Shown: positions 25,724 through 34,476, counted from the stretch's first letter. The stretch: DNA of 64,000 nt from Thermodesulfobacterium sp. TA1 (GCF_008630935.1 NZ_CP043908.1:1116001-1180000), one strand, 5' to 3'. Numbers and translations: made by a program. Notes: generated from the letters alone by a model not told the origin.

Positions 25724-27142
25724 TTAAAGTTTTTTAACGTCGATATTACTTTCCTGATAATAAAAGAGCAAAGGACCTCTTATTTCTTCGTTAATAACTT
25801 CTTGTTGGTCGGCTATCCCAAGGATAACCCCAGGATAAACCTTCTCTAAAACCTTTATCGTTTTTTGTTTAAACAATGAAAGTTCTTTTTTCACCTCTAT
25901 TATTCTTTCTAACAAGTTTTGAAATTCTTTAGTATAAAGATCTTGTTGTTCGATAAGTTTGTTTATAACCTCTTCTTTTTCAGGAGGCACCCTACCCTCT
26001 TTAATAAGTTTTTTTCCCAGTTCGATACCTGATTTTAATTTATTTAAAGTTTCTTCATAAAGGATACTTTTTTGCAAAATTTCAAAATACTCTTCTAACA
26101 ATTTTTTGTTATAACCAGCATAAACCTTTGTAGGTGTCTGGCTTTCATTACCCAAAAGCTTAACTTCTACGCTACCTCCGCCTTTTATCTCACCTCCATA
26201 AACCCAGCCCTTACCTGTAGTAACCCAAACATTACCAGAAATAAAGGCTTTAGTAAAAATCATATAATTTTTAATCAAAAGATCTCCGTTTACTTCTAAA
26301 TTCGCATACTCAACCCCTTTAATCTCTGCCTTGCCCTTAACTTTAACCTTGGTTTCCTCTCCTCTTATGATACCATCACAAACAAAGTTTCCGTCTACTT
26401 CTATAAATACTTTATTTTCTGTTCCTCCTTGAAGCTCTAAATCTCCTCTAACCCTTACCTTAAATCCAAACTTTATATCTCCCTGAATGGTTAACTTTTT
26501 ACCGATAAACCTTATGTTTCCTACAGAGAAATCTACATCTCCTTTGATGGTATACTCTGGGAAGACCTCCAATTTATTTCCTTGTAAAACTAAAACCCCG
26601 GCAGTCTTAGCTTTTACCAAGTTTTCTTCATCGATAAAAAGGTTTTCTCCTAAGGTTATTTTAGATGGTTCTTTCACCTCAGGAGGAGGTATAGGCTCCC
26701 CCAAAACATTCATTCCTGGAATACCCGGTATAGGGGGAATCCATTTAGCTATAGGCTCGTTTTGGTCTATGCAAACAAGCTTTCTGGGTACTTCTCTTAT
26801 GTCTTGACGATCAACCTCTTTTTCTGCTTCTTGGTTAGTTTCTTCAAACAAAAAAGCAAATTTATCTAAAAACTCTATTTTTTCAGGAAAAGGTGGTTTA
26901 GGTGGTAATCCTTTGGCTACTATAACTTTATCCCCAACAAGCTCTGGTTCCTCTAAAATTCCAAAAATGTTGGCTTTTTTTATTTCTTCTCTTATTTTTT
27001 CCCAATTTTTGATAAAATCTTTAAGCAAAATCCTTTCTGAAGGTTTTACAGGGAAATATACCATCATTTCATCCTGACTAAGATATAAAAGGAAATCTCC
27101 AAACCACAGACCTTCTTTTTTAAACTGATTTCGGTCTATCAT
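25724..27142 (-). CDS. FapA-family (DUF342) polymer-forming-like protein, copy 1
   Basis: The 472-residue protein has a DUF342/FapA architecture: an N-terminal alpha/beta region (about 1-190), a right-handed beta-helix in the middle (GDVDFSVGNIRFIGKKLTI, GDIKFGFKVRVRGDLEL, repeats to about 330), and a C-terminal coiled coil (about 345-430). FapA-type proteins are linked to flagellar assembly and cell-surface polymer, but no direct role is proven. The ATG overlaps the tilS stop. The paralogue at 29260-30678 has exactly the same length, and 36 consecutive residues in the beta-helix are identical between them. Confidence 0.85.
   Translation of the reverse strand: MIDRNQFKKEGLWFGDFLLYLSQDEMMVYFPVKPSERILLKDFIKNWEKIREEIKKANIFGILEEPELVGDKVIVAKGLPPKPPFPEKIEFLDKFAFLFEETNQEAEKEVDRQDIREVPRKLVCIDQNEPIAKWIPPIPGIPGMNVLGEPIPPPEVKEPSKITLGENLFIDEENLVKAKTAGVLVLQGNKLEVFPEYTIKGDVDFSVGNIRFIGKKLTIQGDIKFGFKVRVRGDLELQGGTENKVFIEVDGNFVCDGIIRGEETKVKVKGKAEIKGVEYANLEVNGDLLIKNYMIFTKAFISGNVWVTTGKGWVYGGEIKGGGSVEVKLLGNESQTPTKVYAGYNKKLLEEYFEILQKSILYEETLNKLKSGIELGKKLIKEGRVPPEKEEVINKLIEQQDLYTKEFQNLLERIIEVKKELSLFKQKTIKVLEKVYPGVILGIADQQEVINEEIRGPLLFYYQESNIDVKKL
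26355..26446. repeat. 92-bp identical segment shared by the two fapA copies (copy A)
   Basis: Comparison by eye shows 92 consecutive bases identical to 29891-29982, including synonymous sites, inside otherwise diverged paralogues. Sequence on either side differs at third positions. This looks like recent gene conversion. Confidence 0.85.
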
Positions 27143-28503
27143 TTTAAAGGGAAAACCTCTAAAACTAAAACTTCTTCATCTTCCTTTGGCCTGTAAGCTG
27201 GGGCAATATAGATACCCCAAACGGCTATTATTTTACCTTCATGTTCTATAATTAGAACCTGATCTCTTAAATGATGAGGGATCCCTTTTTCTTGAAAAAA
27301 CTTTTTTAATTTTTTGTGTCCTAAAGAAGGGATGAAAACCTTATCCCCTGGTTTTCTATTCCGAATTATAAAAGGAAATGAAAGTTTTTTGGCTGAAAAA
27401 CACATTACCAAAGGAGTTTTTTTTATTTCTGAAGTTTTTATTTTATAAACCTTTAAAATTTCTTGATTAGGAAGAAGGTACTCTCCTTCGGTTTTTATTT
27501 CTAACTCAAAAAAAGGAAGGTTAAAAACCTTTTTAGAAAAGGCTAAGTAACCTGGACCACGATAAGCTATATAATCTCCTGGAAGATAAACAGGTCCCTT
27601 TACATGTTTAGTAAGTAGCCTCTCCAAGTTTTCAATATGAGAGAAAGAGACCCTAAATAAAGGAAGGTTTATTTCTTGGAAAACCAAAAAATATATTCTC
27701 TTTCTCAACGTAGTAGAAAGTTGTTTAAGGTCATAAAGTTTTAACCGGATGTTCTTTCCATCAAAACTTTTCAATTTTTCATAATGTTTTTTGGCAAGAT
27801 CCTCTATCAGTTCTTCTTCTTCCGCTATGATTAAGGCTACTTTTTTGAGGTTTTGTTTGATGTTTTTGTTGAAATTTTGTTCTAAATAAGGGATTAAAAG
27901 ATGTCTTACCTTATTTCTTACAAACCTTAGGTCATTGTTGGTTGGATCTTCGACCCATTTTAATCCTCGCTCTTCTACAAACCGCCTTATTTCTTCTTTA
28001 CTTACAAACAAAAAGGGTCTTATAATAAGGTCTTCCCTTTTTATAGGAATACCTGATAGTCCTCTTTTGCCTGTACCCCTTATTATTTTTAAAAATACCT
28101 CTTCTGCCAAGTCATCCAAATGATGAGCCAAAGCTACCCTTTGTAGATCATACTTTTTAGCTAAAAAATACCATAGACGATACCTAAGTTCCCTCCCTGC
28201 CATTTCTAAACTAAGTTTTTCACGTTTAGCATAAAGAGGCACAGGAGAAGCAGTGTAAAAAAAAGGAATACTTTTTTGTTTACATAGTTGATATACAAAC
28301 ATAGCGTCTTTATAAGAGTTTTTTCTTATTTTATGGTCATAATGAGATACAAAAAGAGAAAGTTTGTATTCTTTTTGTAAAAGGCAAAAAACCTCTAAAA
28401 GAGCTACAGAATCAAGACCTCCAGAAATGGCAAGAAGTACTCGGTCTCCTTTTTGTAAAAGCTTAAACTTTTCGATTGCCTGTTTTATAGTGTTAATAAA
28501 CAT
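27139..28503 (-). CDS. tilS: tRNA(Ile)-lysidine synthase
   Basis: Converts C34 to lysidine in tRNA-Ile with CAU anticodon, so that it reads AUA. The PP-loop ATP pyrophosphatase motif SGGLDS is at residues 27-32; LAHHLDDLAEE and GKRGLSGI are the conserved family motifs that follow; the C-terminal domain has FIIRNRKPGDKV and KKLKKFFQEKGIP, the TilS C-terminal signature. The frame extends 28 codons further upstream into the preceding gene, but ATG 28503 puts the PP-loop at its usual position and overlaps the upstream stop by only 11 bases. It lies between two fapA paralogues. Confidence 0.94.
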   Translation of the reverse strand: MFINTIKQAIEKFKLLQKGDRVLLAISGGLDSVALLEVFCLLQKEYKLSLFVSHYDHKIRKNSYKDAMFVYQLCKQKSIPFFYTASPVPLYAKREKLSLEMAGRELRYRLWYFLAKKYDLQRVALAHHLDDLAEEVFLKIIRGTGKRGLSGIPIKREDLIIRPFLFVSKEEIRRFVEERGLKWVEDPTNNDLRFVRNKVRHLLIPYLEQNFNKNIKQNLKKVALIIAEEEELIEDLAKKHYEKLKSFDGKNIRLKLYDLKQLSTTLRKRIYFLVFQEINLPLFRVSFSHIENLERLLTKHVKGPVYLPGDYIAYRGPGYLAFSKKVFNLPFFELEIKTEGEYLLPNQEILKVYKIKTSEIKKTPLVMCFSAKKLSFPFIIRNRKPGDKVFIPSLGHKKLKKFFQEKGIPHHLRDQVLIIEHEGKIIAVWGIYIAPAYRPKEDEEVLVLEVFPLK

Positions 28504-29254
28504 AGCTAAGAATAGTTTTGGCGTTTTCTGGATAAAGCTCATAGGATTTTTTAGAAAGTAAAGATAGTTTATGATAAATCTCAGCAAAATTTGGAAGAGG
28601 TTTAAACTCTTTAAACAACAACTCTAAAGAGGGCGCTTTCTCTATTTTCAAAGCTTCTGTAAGCGAAGACCAAACCTTTTCTTTATCCTCTATAGAACCT
28701 ATTTCTAAGCTTTCTCCAGAGAGCTTATGAAAAAAATTTAAAATATAACTTAAATCAAATCTTTTATAAAAGTTCTGGGTTTCCTCCTCCAACTCTTGAT
28801 AAGCCTTTTTTAATTTCTTAAGTTTTAATATAAAATCCTCTAAAACCTTGCTAAACCTTTTATAAACTGTAAAGAAAAGTTTTACAAACTTACTTTTAGT
28901 AGTTAAAGCAAAAGAAGAAGTTACATTAGCAAAAAGCTTTTTTTTAAGCACCTCCTCAGGGAGGTTAAATTCTTTAGCAAAAACTTCTTTACTTAATTTA
29001 CAAGTCTCTCTTAAAGGAAAATCAGTAATTTTCTCAAACTCAGCCACTAAGTCCTCATCTTTATTTAGTAAAAAAAACACCCTCCAGCTGTTGTTAAAAA
29101 CCCGTTTATATAAACCTTTTAACTGCTCGATTTCTTCTTTAAAAAGGTTCCATTTTTCTTCTAAAAAAATTTTTTCTCTAAAATAAGTTTCGGCTATTTC
29201 TTTTTTGATTTCTATACTTAAGCTTTCTGAAAGTTCATCCCAATTTTTTATCAT
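28493..29254 (-). CDS. Hypothetical helical protein between fapA paralogues
   Basis: I do not recognise a family. The 253-residue protein is Lys/Glu/Leu/Phe-rich and nearly all helical. It has a region that may be a helix-turn-helix or HDOD-like fragment (ITDFPLRETCKLSKEVFAKEF) and a hydrophobic-aromatic central stretch (KFVKLFFTVYKRFSKVLEDF) followed by a coiled coil. No signal peptide or metal motif is visible. It starts 5 bases after copy 2 of fapA and overlaps tilS by 11 bases, so it is read in the same operon. A link with the FapA-like proteins is only a guess from position. Confidence 0.7.
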   Translation of the reverse strand: MIKNWDELSESLSIEIKKEIAETYFREKIFLEEKWNLFKEEIEQLKGLYKRVFNNSWRVFFLLNKDEDLVAEFEKITDFPLRETCKLSKEVFAKEFNLPEEVLKKKLFANVTSSFALTTKSKFVKLFFTVYKRFSKVLEDFILKLKKLKKAYQELEEETQNFYKRFDLSYILNFFHKLSGESLEIGSIEDKEKVWSSLTEALKIEKAPSLELLFKEFKPLPNFAEIYHKLSLLSKKSYELYPENAKTILSYVY

Positions 29255-29259
29255 TTAGT

Positions 29260-30678
29260 CTAACCTTTTTCTATATTTATTTTATTGTCTTCTAACCTAA
29301 AAATTACTGGTCCAGGTATTTCTTCTACCACCGTATAAAAAACATCAGCGATACCTATCATAACTCCAGGATAAACCTTTTCTGTAACCTTAACAAACTT
29401 AGACTTATACACGTTTAACTCTTTTTTTATAGCCTTTAATTGTTCTAAAAGTTCTTCTAACTCCTTAGAATAAAGTTCATATTGTTTTTGGATTTTTTCA
29501 AGGATTTTTTGTTTTTCTGAAGATAATCCCCCTTCTTCTTTAAGCTTTCTTCCTAAATCTATCCCTACTTTAAGTTTATTTAAGGTTTCTTCTAAAAGTA
29601 TAGCTTGTTGAAGCTTTTTTAGATAATCATCGATTAAGTCAGATTTATATCCAGCTAAGACCTTGGTAGAAGTTTGGGTCTCATTACCTAAAATCTTAGC
29701 TTCTATCTCCTCACAGGATTTAATTACTCCTCCATAGATAATCCCTTTGCCTGAAGTGGCTTCTATCTTTCCAAATACGGTGGTTTCTGAAAAAATAAGA
29801 TAATTTTTTACTAATAAATCTCCCAAGACTTCTAACTTAGCATGCTCAACCCCTTTAATCTCTGCCTTACCATTAACTTTAACCTTAGTCTCCTCTCCTC
29901 TTATGATACCATCACAAACAAAGTTTCCGTCTACTTCTATAAATACTTTATTTTCTGTTCCTCCTTGAAGCTCTAAATCTCCCTTAACCCTTACCTTAAA
30001 CCCAAACCTTATATCTCCCTTTATTGTTAATTTTTTTCCGATAAAATCTATGTTTCCTATAGAAAAATCTACATCTCCTTTTATTTCATATTCTGGAAAA
30101 ATCTCAAGTTTATTTTGACTAAACACTAAAACACCTGACTGTTTAGCTTTTATAAATTTTTCTTCGTCTATAAACAAATTGTCTCCTAACTGAACTTGAG
30201 GCTGCCCTGCCGGTTGAGGAGCTTGAAGAGTTTCCCCAAAAACATTAACTCCATCTATCCCTGGAATCGGAGGAAACCATTTACCAAGAACTTCACTTTC
30301 TTCAGCACAGATTATTTTTTTATGTATTTCCCTTATATCCTTTATTTTATCTTTTTCCTGAAACTCTGGTTGGTCTGGTTGAAAATTAACAACCTTTGCA
30401 AATTTTTCTAAAAGTTCTATTTTTTCTGGAACAAAAGGAGTGATATCTATACCTTTGGCTACTACTAATTTATCTTCTAAAACCTCTGGCTCTTCTAAAA
30501 TGCCAAAAAAACCCTCTTCGCTAAGCCTTTGTTTTACCTGAGGCCAAAGCTCTTTAAATTTTTTTAAAACATCTTCGTTAGGAGGCTCTTCTAAAAAAAT
30601 CTTTAGCTCATCATCTGAAATCCTAAATTTAAAACCTTCTAAAAGAATACCTTCTTTTTTTATTTCTTCTTTATCCAT
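29260..30678 (-). CDS. FapA-family (DUF342) polymer-forming-like protein, copy 2
   Basis: Paralogue of the gene at 25724-27142, with the same 472-residue length and the same layout: N-terminal domain to about 190, beta-helix (GDVDFSIGNIDFIGKKLTI, GDIRFGFKVRVKGDLEL) and C-terminal coiled coil. Divergence is concentrated in the first 150 and last 130 residues, and the centre is nearly identical. The start overlaps plsY by 8 bases. Two tandem-like copies split by two other genes suggest an old duplication followed by insertion or rearrangement. Confidence 0.85.
   Translation of the reverse strand: MDKEEIKKEGILLEGFKFRISDDELKIFLEEPPNEDVLKKFKELWPQVKQRLSEEGFFGILEEPEVLEDKLVVAKGIDITPFVPEKIELLEKFAKVVNFQPDQPEFQEKDKIKDIREIHKKIICAEESEVLGKWFPPIPGIDGVNVFGETLQAPQPAGQPQVQLGDNLFIDEEKFIKAKQSGVLVFSQNKLEIFPEYEIKGDVDFSIGNIDFIGKKLTIKGDIRFGFKVRVKGDLELQGGTENKVFIEVDGNFVCDGIIRGEETKVKVNGKAEIKGVEHAKLEVLGDLLVKNYLIFSETTVFGKIEATSGKGIIYGGVIKSCEEIEAKILGNETQTSTKVLAGYKSDLIDDYLKKLQQAILLEETLNKLKVGIDLGRKLKEEGGLSSEKQKILEKIQKQYELYSKELEELLEQLKAIKKELNVYKSKFVKVTEKVYPGVMIGIADVFYTVVEEIPGPVIFRLEDNKINIEKG
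29891..29982. repeat. 92-bp identical segment shared by the two fapA copies (copy B)
   Basis: Direct repeat of 26355-26446, in the same orientation, about 3.5 kb apart. A recombination between the two would delete tilS and the unknown gene, so the pair is also a potential instability point. Confidence 0.85.
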
Positions 30679-31282
30679 GTTTGTGCTTTCTCCAGGATTT
30701 TTCTTCTCCCCTTAAAAGCCTTCTTATGTTGTCTTTATGTTTATACCAAATTAAAACACCTAAAAGGGTTGCACATATTATATATTCGGTAGGATAATTA
30801 AAAATAAAAAGATTGATGGGTAAAAAAATGGTGGCAAGTAAAGACCCTACAGAAACAAAGCCTGTCAAAGCTACCCCTGCAAGAAAGGTTAATAAACTTA
30901 CTAACATAGCCTTAGGTGCAAGAAACAAAAATACTCCTATGGTAGTAGCAACCCCTTTTCCGCCTTTAAACTTTAAAAAAACAGAAAAAAGATGCCCTAA
31001 AACAGCAAAAAAACCAGCTAAAGAAAGGATTAGTTCCTGAGGATAAGAGATTTTGGATTTAAACAAATAGGCTATCAAAAGGGCTAAAACACCTTTTGAA
31101 GCATCCCCTAAAAAGGTTATTATCCCCCATTTTTTCCCTAAAAGTCTGGCTACATTTGTAGCACCTGGATTTTTACTACCTTCCTTTCTTGGGTCTACTC
31201 CAAAAGGTAAAGACACTAACAGTGCAAAGGGGATTGATCCTAAAATATAACTTATTGTGGAGATAAAAATTAAATAAACCAC
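30671..31282 (-). CDS. plsY: Acyl-phosphate:glycerol-3-phosphate acyltransferase
   Basis: Integral membrane enzyme that moves an acyl group from acyl-phosphate to glycerol-3-phosphate, the first step of phospholipid synthesis. Family motifs: GSIPFALLV (about residues 15-23), DPRKEGSKNPGATNVARLLG (about 30-49) and FLKFKGGKGVATTIGVFL (about 100-117). Five to six hydrophobic helices in 203 residues. It stands first in the operon with the fapA and tilS genes. Its partner plsX is not in the window. Confidence 0.96.
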   Translation of the reverse strand: MVYLIFISTISYILGSIPFALLVSLPFGVDPRKEGSKNPGATNVARLLGKKWGIITFLGDASKGVLALLIAYLFKSKISYPQELILSLAGFFAVLGHLFSVFLKFKGGKGVATTIGVFLFLAPKAMLVSLLTFLAGVALTGFVSVGSLLATIFLPINLFIFNYPTEYIICATLLGVLIWYKHKDNIRRLLRGEEKSWRKHKHG

Positions 31283-31333
31283 AAAAAAATTTTAAACGAA
31301 TTTTTAATAAATGGCAAGGAATTAACGGATAAA

Positions 31334-31373
31334 ATTAGGTGGGTTAGTGTATCTATGGACCAACCCACCTAAT
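31334..31373 (-). terminator. Probable terminator after rpmA
   Basis: A perfect 12-base inverted repeat (31334-31345 with 31362-31373) lies 10 bases beyond the rpmA stop. The following minus-strand tract is T-rich but not a pure run, so it may be a moderate terminator or partial attenuator ahead of plsY. Confidence 0.65.
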
Positions 31374-31382
31374 GCTTAGAAG

Positions 31383-31637
31383 CTATATATTAGGATAAAC
31401 GCTTACTACTTTTCTTCCGTTCTTGGTTTCAAACTTAACAAAACCGCTTATTTTAGCAAAGATGGTGTAATCCTTACCCACCCCTACGTTAAATCCTGGG
31501 TGAACCTTAGTCCCCCTTTGTCTAACTATAATCTCTCCTGCTTTTACAAACTGACCTCCATATCTTTTAACCCCTAAACGTTTAGAGTTAGAATCTCTTC
31601 CGTTTCTTGAAGAACCACCAGCCTTCTTATGAGCCAT
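31383..31637 (-). CDS. rpmA: 50S ribosomal protein L27
   Basis: Ribosomal large-subunit protein whose N-terminal tail reaches the peptidyl-transferase centre. [20 protein letters not shown] and [17 protein letters not shown] are the family signatures. 84 residues. The N-terminus starts directly with MAHKKAGG, so no Firmicute-type cleaved leader is present. It follows rplU by 17 bases, the conserved rplU-rpmA order. Confidence 0.98.
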   Translation of the reverse strand: MAHKKAGGSSRNGRDSNSKRLGVKRYGGQFVKAGEIIVRQRGTKVHPGFNVGVGKDYTIFAKISGFVKFETKNGRKVVSVYPNI

Positions 31638-31654
31638 TTAAACCTTCCCTCCTT

Positions 31655-31963
31655 TTACAAAATTTCTTTAATCTCTATCGTAGTTATCAGTTGTCTATGA
31701 CCTTTTTTTCTTTTGTAACCTTTTTTGGCTCTTTTCTTAAAGACAATCACTTTAGGACCTTTGGCATGGTCTACCACAGAGGCTACTACCTTTGCCCCTT
31801 CAACTACAGGATTTCCTAACTTTACTTCTCCTTCTTTGTTAACCAAAAGCACCTCTGAAATTTCTATGGTATCTCCTACATTTGCTTCTAATTTTTCTAC
31901 CTTAATTCTATCGCCAGGTTTTACTACATACTGCTTTCCACCAGTCCTAATTACAGCAAACAC
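31655..31963 (-). CDS. rplU: 50S ribosomal protein L21
   Basis: Large-subunit protein that binds 23S rRNA. Signatures include MFAVIRTGGKQYVVKPGD at the start and KRAKKGYKRKKGHRQ near residue 80. 102 residues. The start is GTG with GGGAGGG 6 bases upstream; using GTG keeps the invariant FAVIxTGGKQY N-terminus. It has its own promoter at 31998-32025. Confidence 0.98.
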   Translation of the reverse strand: MFAVIRTGGKQYVVKPGDRIKVEKLEANVGDTIEISEVLLVNKEGEVKLGNPVVEGAKVVASVVDHAKGPKVIVFKKRAKKGYKRKKGHRQLITTIEIKEIL

Positions 31964-31997
31964 GGAAACCCTCCCTTGCTTAAATTTTTCATCCTAA

Positions 31998-32025
31998 AAG
32001 ATAGCTTAAAAACAGGTTTTGTCAA
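31998..32025 (-). promoter_or_regulatory. Promoter of rplU-rpmA
   Basis: On the minus strand TTGACA (32020-32025, perfect) and TATCTT (31998-32003) with a 16-base spacer. The predicted 5' leader is about 28-35 bases. No extended L21-leader structure is evident at that length. Confidence 0.65.
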
Positions 32026-32122
32026 TATTTTTCAGAAGATGTTTTTAACGTCTAAAATATTTTTACCCAAATACTATTATCTTACTTCTAAAGACCACCC
32101 AAGAGGGGGGAATAGGTTATTA

Positions 32123-32151
32123 TTGACTTTTGTTTGATTATCAAATAAAAT
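32123..32151 (+). promoter_or_regulatory. Promoter giving a near-leaderless mRNA
   Basis: TTGACT (32123-32128), 17 bases, TAAAAT (32146-32151). The ATG of the phosphotransferase gene is at 32161, 9 bases beyond the -10, and has no Shine-Dalgarno. This predicts transcription starting at or very near the start codon. Confidence 0.65.
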
Positions 32152-32160
32152 ATTATAATT

Positions 32161-32790
32161 ATGAACCTTACTTCAAAAAAGGCTTATTTCAGACGTTTCT
32201 ATTTTCTGTTAGGACTTTTTCTTTATAAAGTTAACCTATCTCCTAATTTTGTTACTTCTCTATCTTTAATCTCTGGAACTTTTGCAGGTATATGTTTTTA
32301 TTATGATTACTTAATTACGGCTGCTTTTTTATTATTTTTATCAGGCCTTTTAGACCTTCTTGATGGTGAATTAGCCAGGCTTTCAGGTCGTCCCACCAAA
32401 TTTGGAGCGGTTTTTGATTGGATCGCTGATAAATGGGTAGATGGAGTAGTATTAGGAACGATTGCTTATGTATATACAGATGCTTTTTGGACTATATTAG
32501 CTATAGTGTCTTCGATGCTTCATTCTTTTATTAAACCTGTAGTATATGCCGAAATAGGTTATCAAGTAAAACTAAAAGGGAAAATTCAAGACCCTTTAGA
32601 AAACACAGGTTTCTTTGGACGTCCTGAAACCCATTTAAGCCTTCTTTTTTTTACTTTTTTAGAAAAACTTAGTTTTTATGATATAGGGCTTGAGTTCGGT
32701 ATTAAACTTATTACTTTGTTAAGCTTAGCTTCTTTTATCAGTAGATTAGTATATCTATACCAAAACTTTAGAGGAGTAAAGGATGAATAG
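32161..32790 (+). CDS. CDP-alcohol phosphatidyltransferase-family membrane enzyme
   Basis: Polytopic membrane enzyme of 209 residues. The full catalytic signature DxxDGxxARxxxxxxxxGxxxDxxxD is present, starting at DLLDGELAR (about residue 64) and ending in FDWIADKWVD. The family moves a phosphoalcohol from a CDP-linked donor to an acceptor alcohol. It resembles archaeal archaetidylinositol-phosphate-synthase-like and other short members, but the acceptor cannot be named from sequence. Its reading frame overlaps the next gene by 8 bases. It is predicted to be translated from a leaderless transcript. Confidence 0.85.
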   Translation: MNLTSKKAYFRRFYFLLGLFLYKVNLSPNFVTSLSLISGTFAGICFYYDYLITAAFLLFLSGLLDLLDGELARLSGRPTKFGAVFDWIADKWVDGVVLGTIAYVYTDAFWTILAIVSSMLHSFIKPVVYAEIGYQVKLKGKIQDPLENTGFFGRPETHLSLLFFTFLEKLSFYDIGLEFGIKLITLLSLASFISRLVYLYQNFRGVKDE

Positions 32791-33445
32791 ACCTTATGTA
32801 ATAATCGTTTCTGAAGTAACGATAGACGGAAAACTTACTTTATACAGAGGGGCTTCAAGCAAAGAATTGATGAGTATTATGACTAAAGAGGTTTATCGTT
32901 ATTTGCATGCTATAAGGGCTGAGGTTGACGGTATCATGGTAGGGTGTGAAACAGTAAGAACAGACGACCCAAGCTTAACCGTAAGATATGTAGAAGGAAA
33001 AAATCCTGTAAGGATTATACCTTGTTCTACGGCTAATGTGCCTTATAACTCTAACATTCTTTCTAAAGAAGCTCCTACCATCATAGCTACTACCAAAAGA
33101 GCTCCTAAAGAAAAAATAGAGAAATTGAAAGAACTTGGGGCTGAGGTTATCATCTCTGGGGAAGAGTTGGTAGACTTTAGTTTACTTTTACCAGACCTCT
33201 ATCAAAGAGGTATTAAAAAACTGATGGTAGAAGGGGGTTCCTCTATAAACTGGGAGTTTGTAAAAAATAGATACGTAGATGAAATAAGAATTATCCACCT
33301 TCCAATAATAGTAGGAGGAGAAAACGTACCTACTTTTGTAGGTGGAGAAGGTTTTAAATCTCTTACCAAAGTATTAAGGTTAGAAATAAAAAATTTTTTT
33401 AAAATTGACGAATTTTTAATTTCTGAATGGAAGGTTCAAAAATAG
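32783..33445 (+). CDS. Stand-alone RibD-C/DHFR-type reductase, probably diaminohydroxyphosphoribosylaminopyrimidine reductase-like
   Basis: NADPH-dependent reductase fold of 220 residues. Motifs: SEVTIDGKLTL (about 9-19), IMVGCETVRTDDPSLTVR (about 50-67), and the C-terminal LMVEGGSSINWEFVK and LPIIVGGENVPTFVGG. These match the RibD C-terminal domain and the archaeal/fungal 2,5-diamino-6-ribosylaminopyrimidinone phosphate reductases of riboflavin synthesis. It has no deaminase domain. It is translationally coupled to the phosphotransferase gene (8-base overlap). No other riboflavin gene is near, so the exact substrate is uncertain. It ends overlapping the convergent dehydrogenase by 10 bases. 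Confidence 0.8.
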   Translation: MNRPYVIIVSEVTIDGKLTLYRGASSKELMSIMTKEVYRYLHAIRAEVDGIMVGCETVRTDDPSLTVRYVEGKNPVRIIPCSTANVPYNSNILSKEAPTIIATTKRAPKEKIEKLKELGAEVIISGEELVDFSLLLPDLYQRGIKKLMVEGGSSINWEFVKNRYVDEIRIIHLPIIVGGENVPTFVGGEGFKSLTKVLRLEIKNFFKIDEFLISEWKVQK

Positions 33446-34476
33446 AATTGATAACTGGTTGAAAGCTGTTTATAGTTTAAAAACTCTGCGATTACTTCAA
33501 CTACCCAAAGGATATCTCTTTTTATGGCGTCTTTAGTATAATGGGCTGTATGGGGCGTAAAAATAACATTAGGATAACCTAATAAATGAAGGGTTTTAAA
33601 TGCCCTTTCATAATCTTGAAGAGAAAATTTACCCTCCAATACCTTTTTCATTTCAAGCAAGAGTTTTTCTCCCTCAAACACATCAAGAGCGATTCCTCCT
33701 TGAAGTTTTTGATTTTGTAAGGCCCAAATTAAAGCTTCTGTGTCTACAATAGGACCACGGGCAGTATTAATCAACATGGCTTCATCTTTAACCAATTTTA
33801 TGTTTTCAAGGTTTATCATATGGTGAGTTTTAGGATAATAAGGTACCATTACTACTATGATATCGGATAATTTAAGCAACTCTTCTAAAGAGAGATAGGT
33901 TACATTAAACTTTTCTTTTAACTGAGGGTCTGGCTTTATATCATGAGCTAAAACCTTCATCCCTATACCATGGGCTATCCTTACTACCTCTTTTCCTATT
34001 CTTCCTGTCCCTATAATCCCTATTTTTTTACCAAAAAGGTCTAAACCTAAAAGTCCTTCTCTTGAAAAATCCAAATTTTTAATTTTTGAGATAGCTACAT
34101 TTACTCTTTTAGCCAAAGCAAAAATAAGCCCTATGGTATGCTCTGCTACTGTATTAGAAGCATAATAAGGAGAATTAGCAACCATTATTCCTCTTTTTTG
34201 ACAACATAAAACATCTATATGGTCTGTACCTGTAGTTCTCGTAATCACGAGTTTTAGATTAGGAAGTTGACTTAGTACTTTTTCAGTTATTAAAGAACTA
34301 ATATAAATTACTACTATATCTAAATTTGTATATAATTTTGCCGAAAACTCATCTAAAGGGTCTGAGGTAAAAATAATCTCTATGTTAGACAAAGCAGGTC
34401 CCAATTTTTGGTTTAATTGTGTTACATAATATTCCTTTTCCCAGTCTTTTTCTATCTCAAAAATCGCTATTTTCAT
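33436..34476 (-). CDS. D-isomer-specific 2-hydroxyacid dehydrogenase
   Basis: NAD-dependent oxidoreductase of 346 residues in the D-lactate dehydrogenase-like subgroup. Rossmann motif GIIGTGRIGKEV near residue 153. Catalytic triad: Arg in INTARGPIVDTEAL (about 240), Glu in LDVFEGE (about 269) and His in FTPHTAHYT (about 308). The nucleotide-binding strand ends LAHDIKPDP, where Asp favours NAD over NADP. The start overlaps the stop of the alcohol dehydrogenase gene (ATGA), so the two are a pair that may interconvert short-chain alcohols, aldehydes and hydroxy acids. Reduction of pyruvate to D-lactate is the most likely reaction, not certain. Confidence 0.88.
   Translation of the reverse strand: MKIAIFEIEKDWEKEYYVTQLNQKLGPALSNIEIIFTSDPLDEFSAKLYTNLDIVVIYISSLITEKVLSQLPNLKLVITRTTGTDHIDVLCCQKRGIMVANSPYYASNTVAEHTIGLIFALAKRVNVAISKIKNLDFSREGLLGLDLFGKKIGIIGTGRIGKEVVRIAHGIGMKVLAHDIKPDPQLKEKFNVTYLSLEELLKLSDIIVVMVPYYPKTHHMINLENIKLVKDEAMLINTARGPIVDTEALIWALQNQKLQGGIALDVFEGEKLLLEMKKVLEGKFSLQDYERAFKTLHLLGYPNVIFTPHTAHYTKDAIKRDILWVVEVIAEFLNYKQLSTSYQFYF

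Noticed and set aside
28504-28587. N-terminal extension of tilS
   Set aside because: It reads through the end of the upstream gene in another frame, has no ribosome site, and places the PP-loop too far from the N-terminus.
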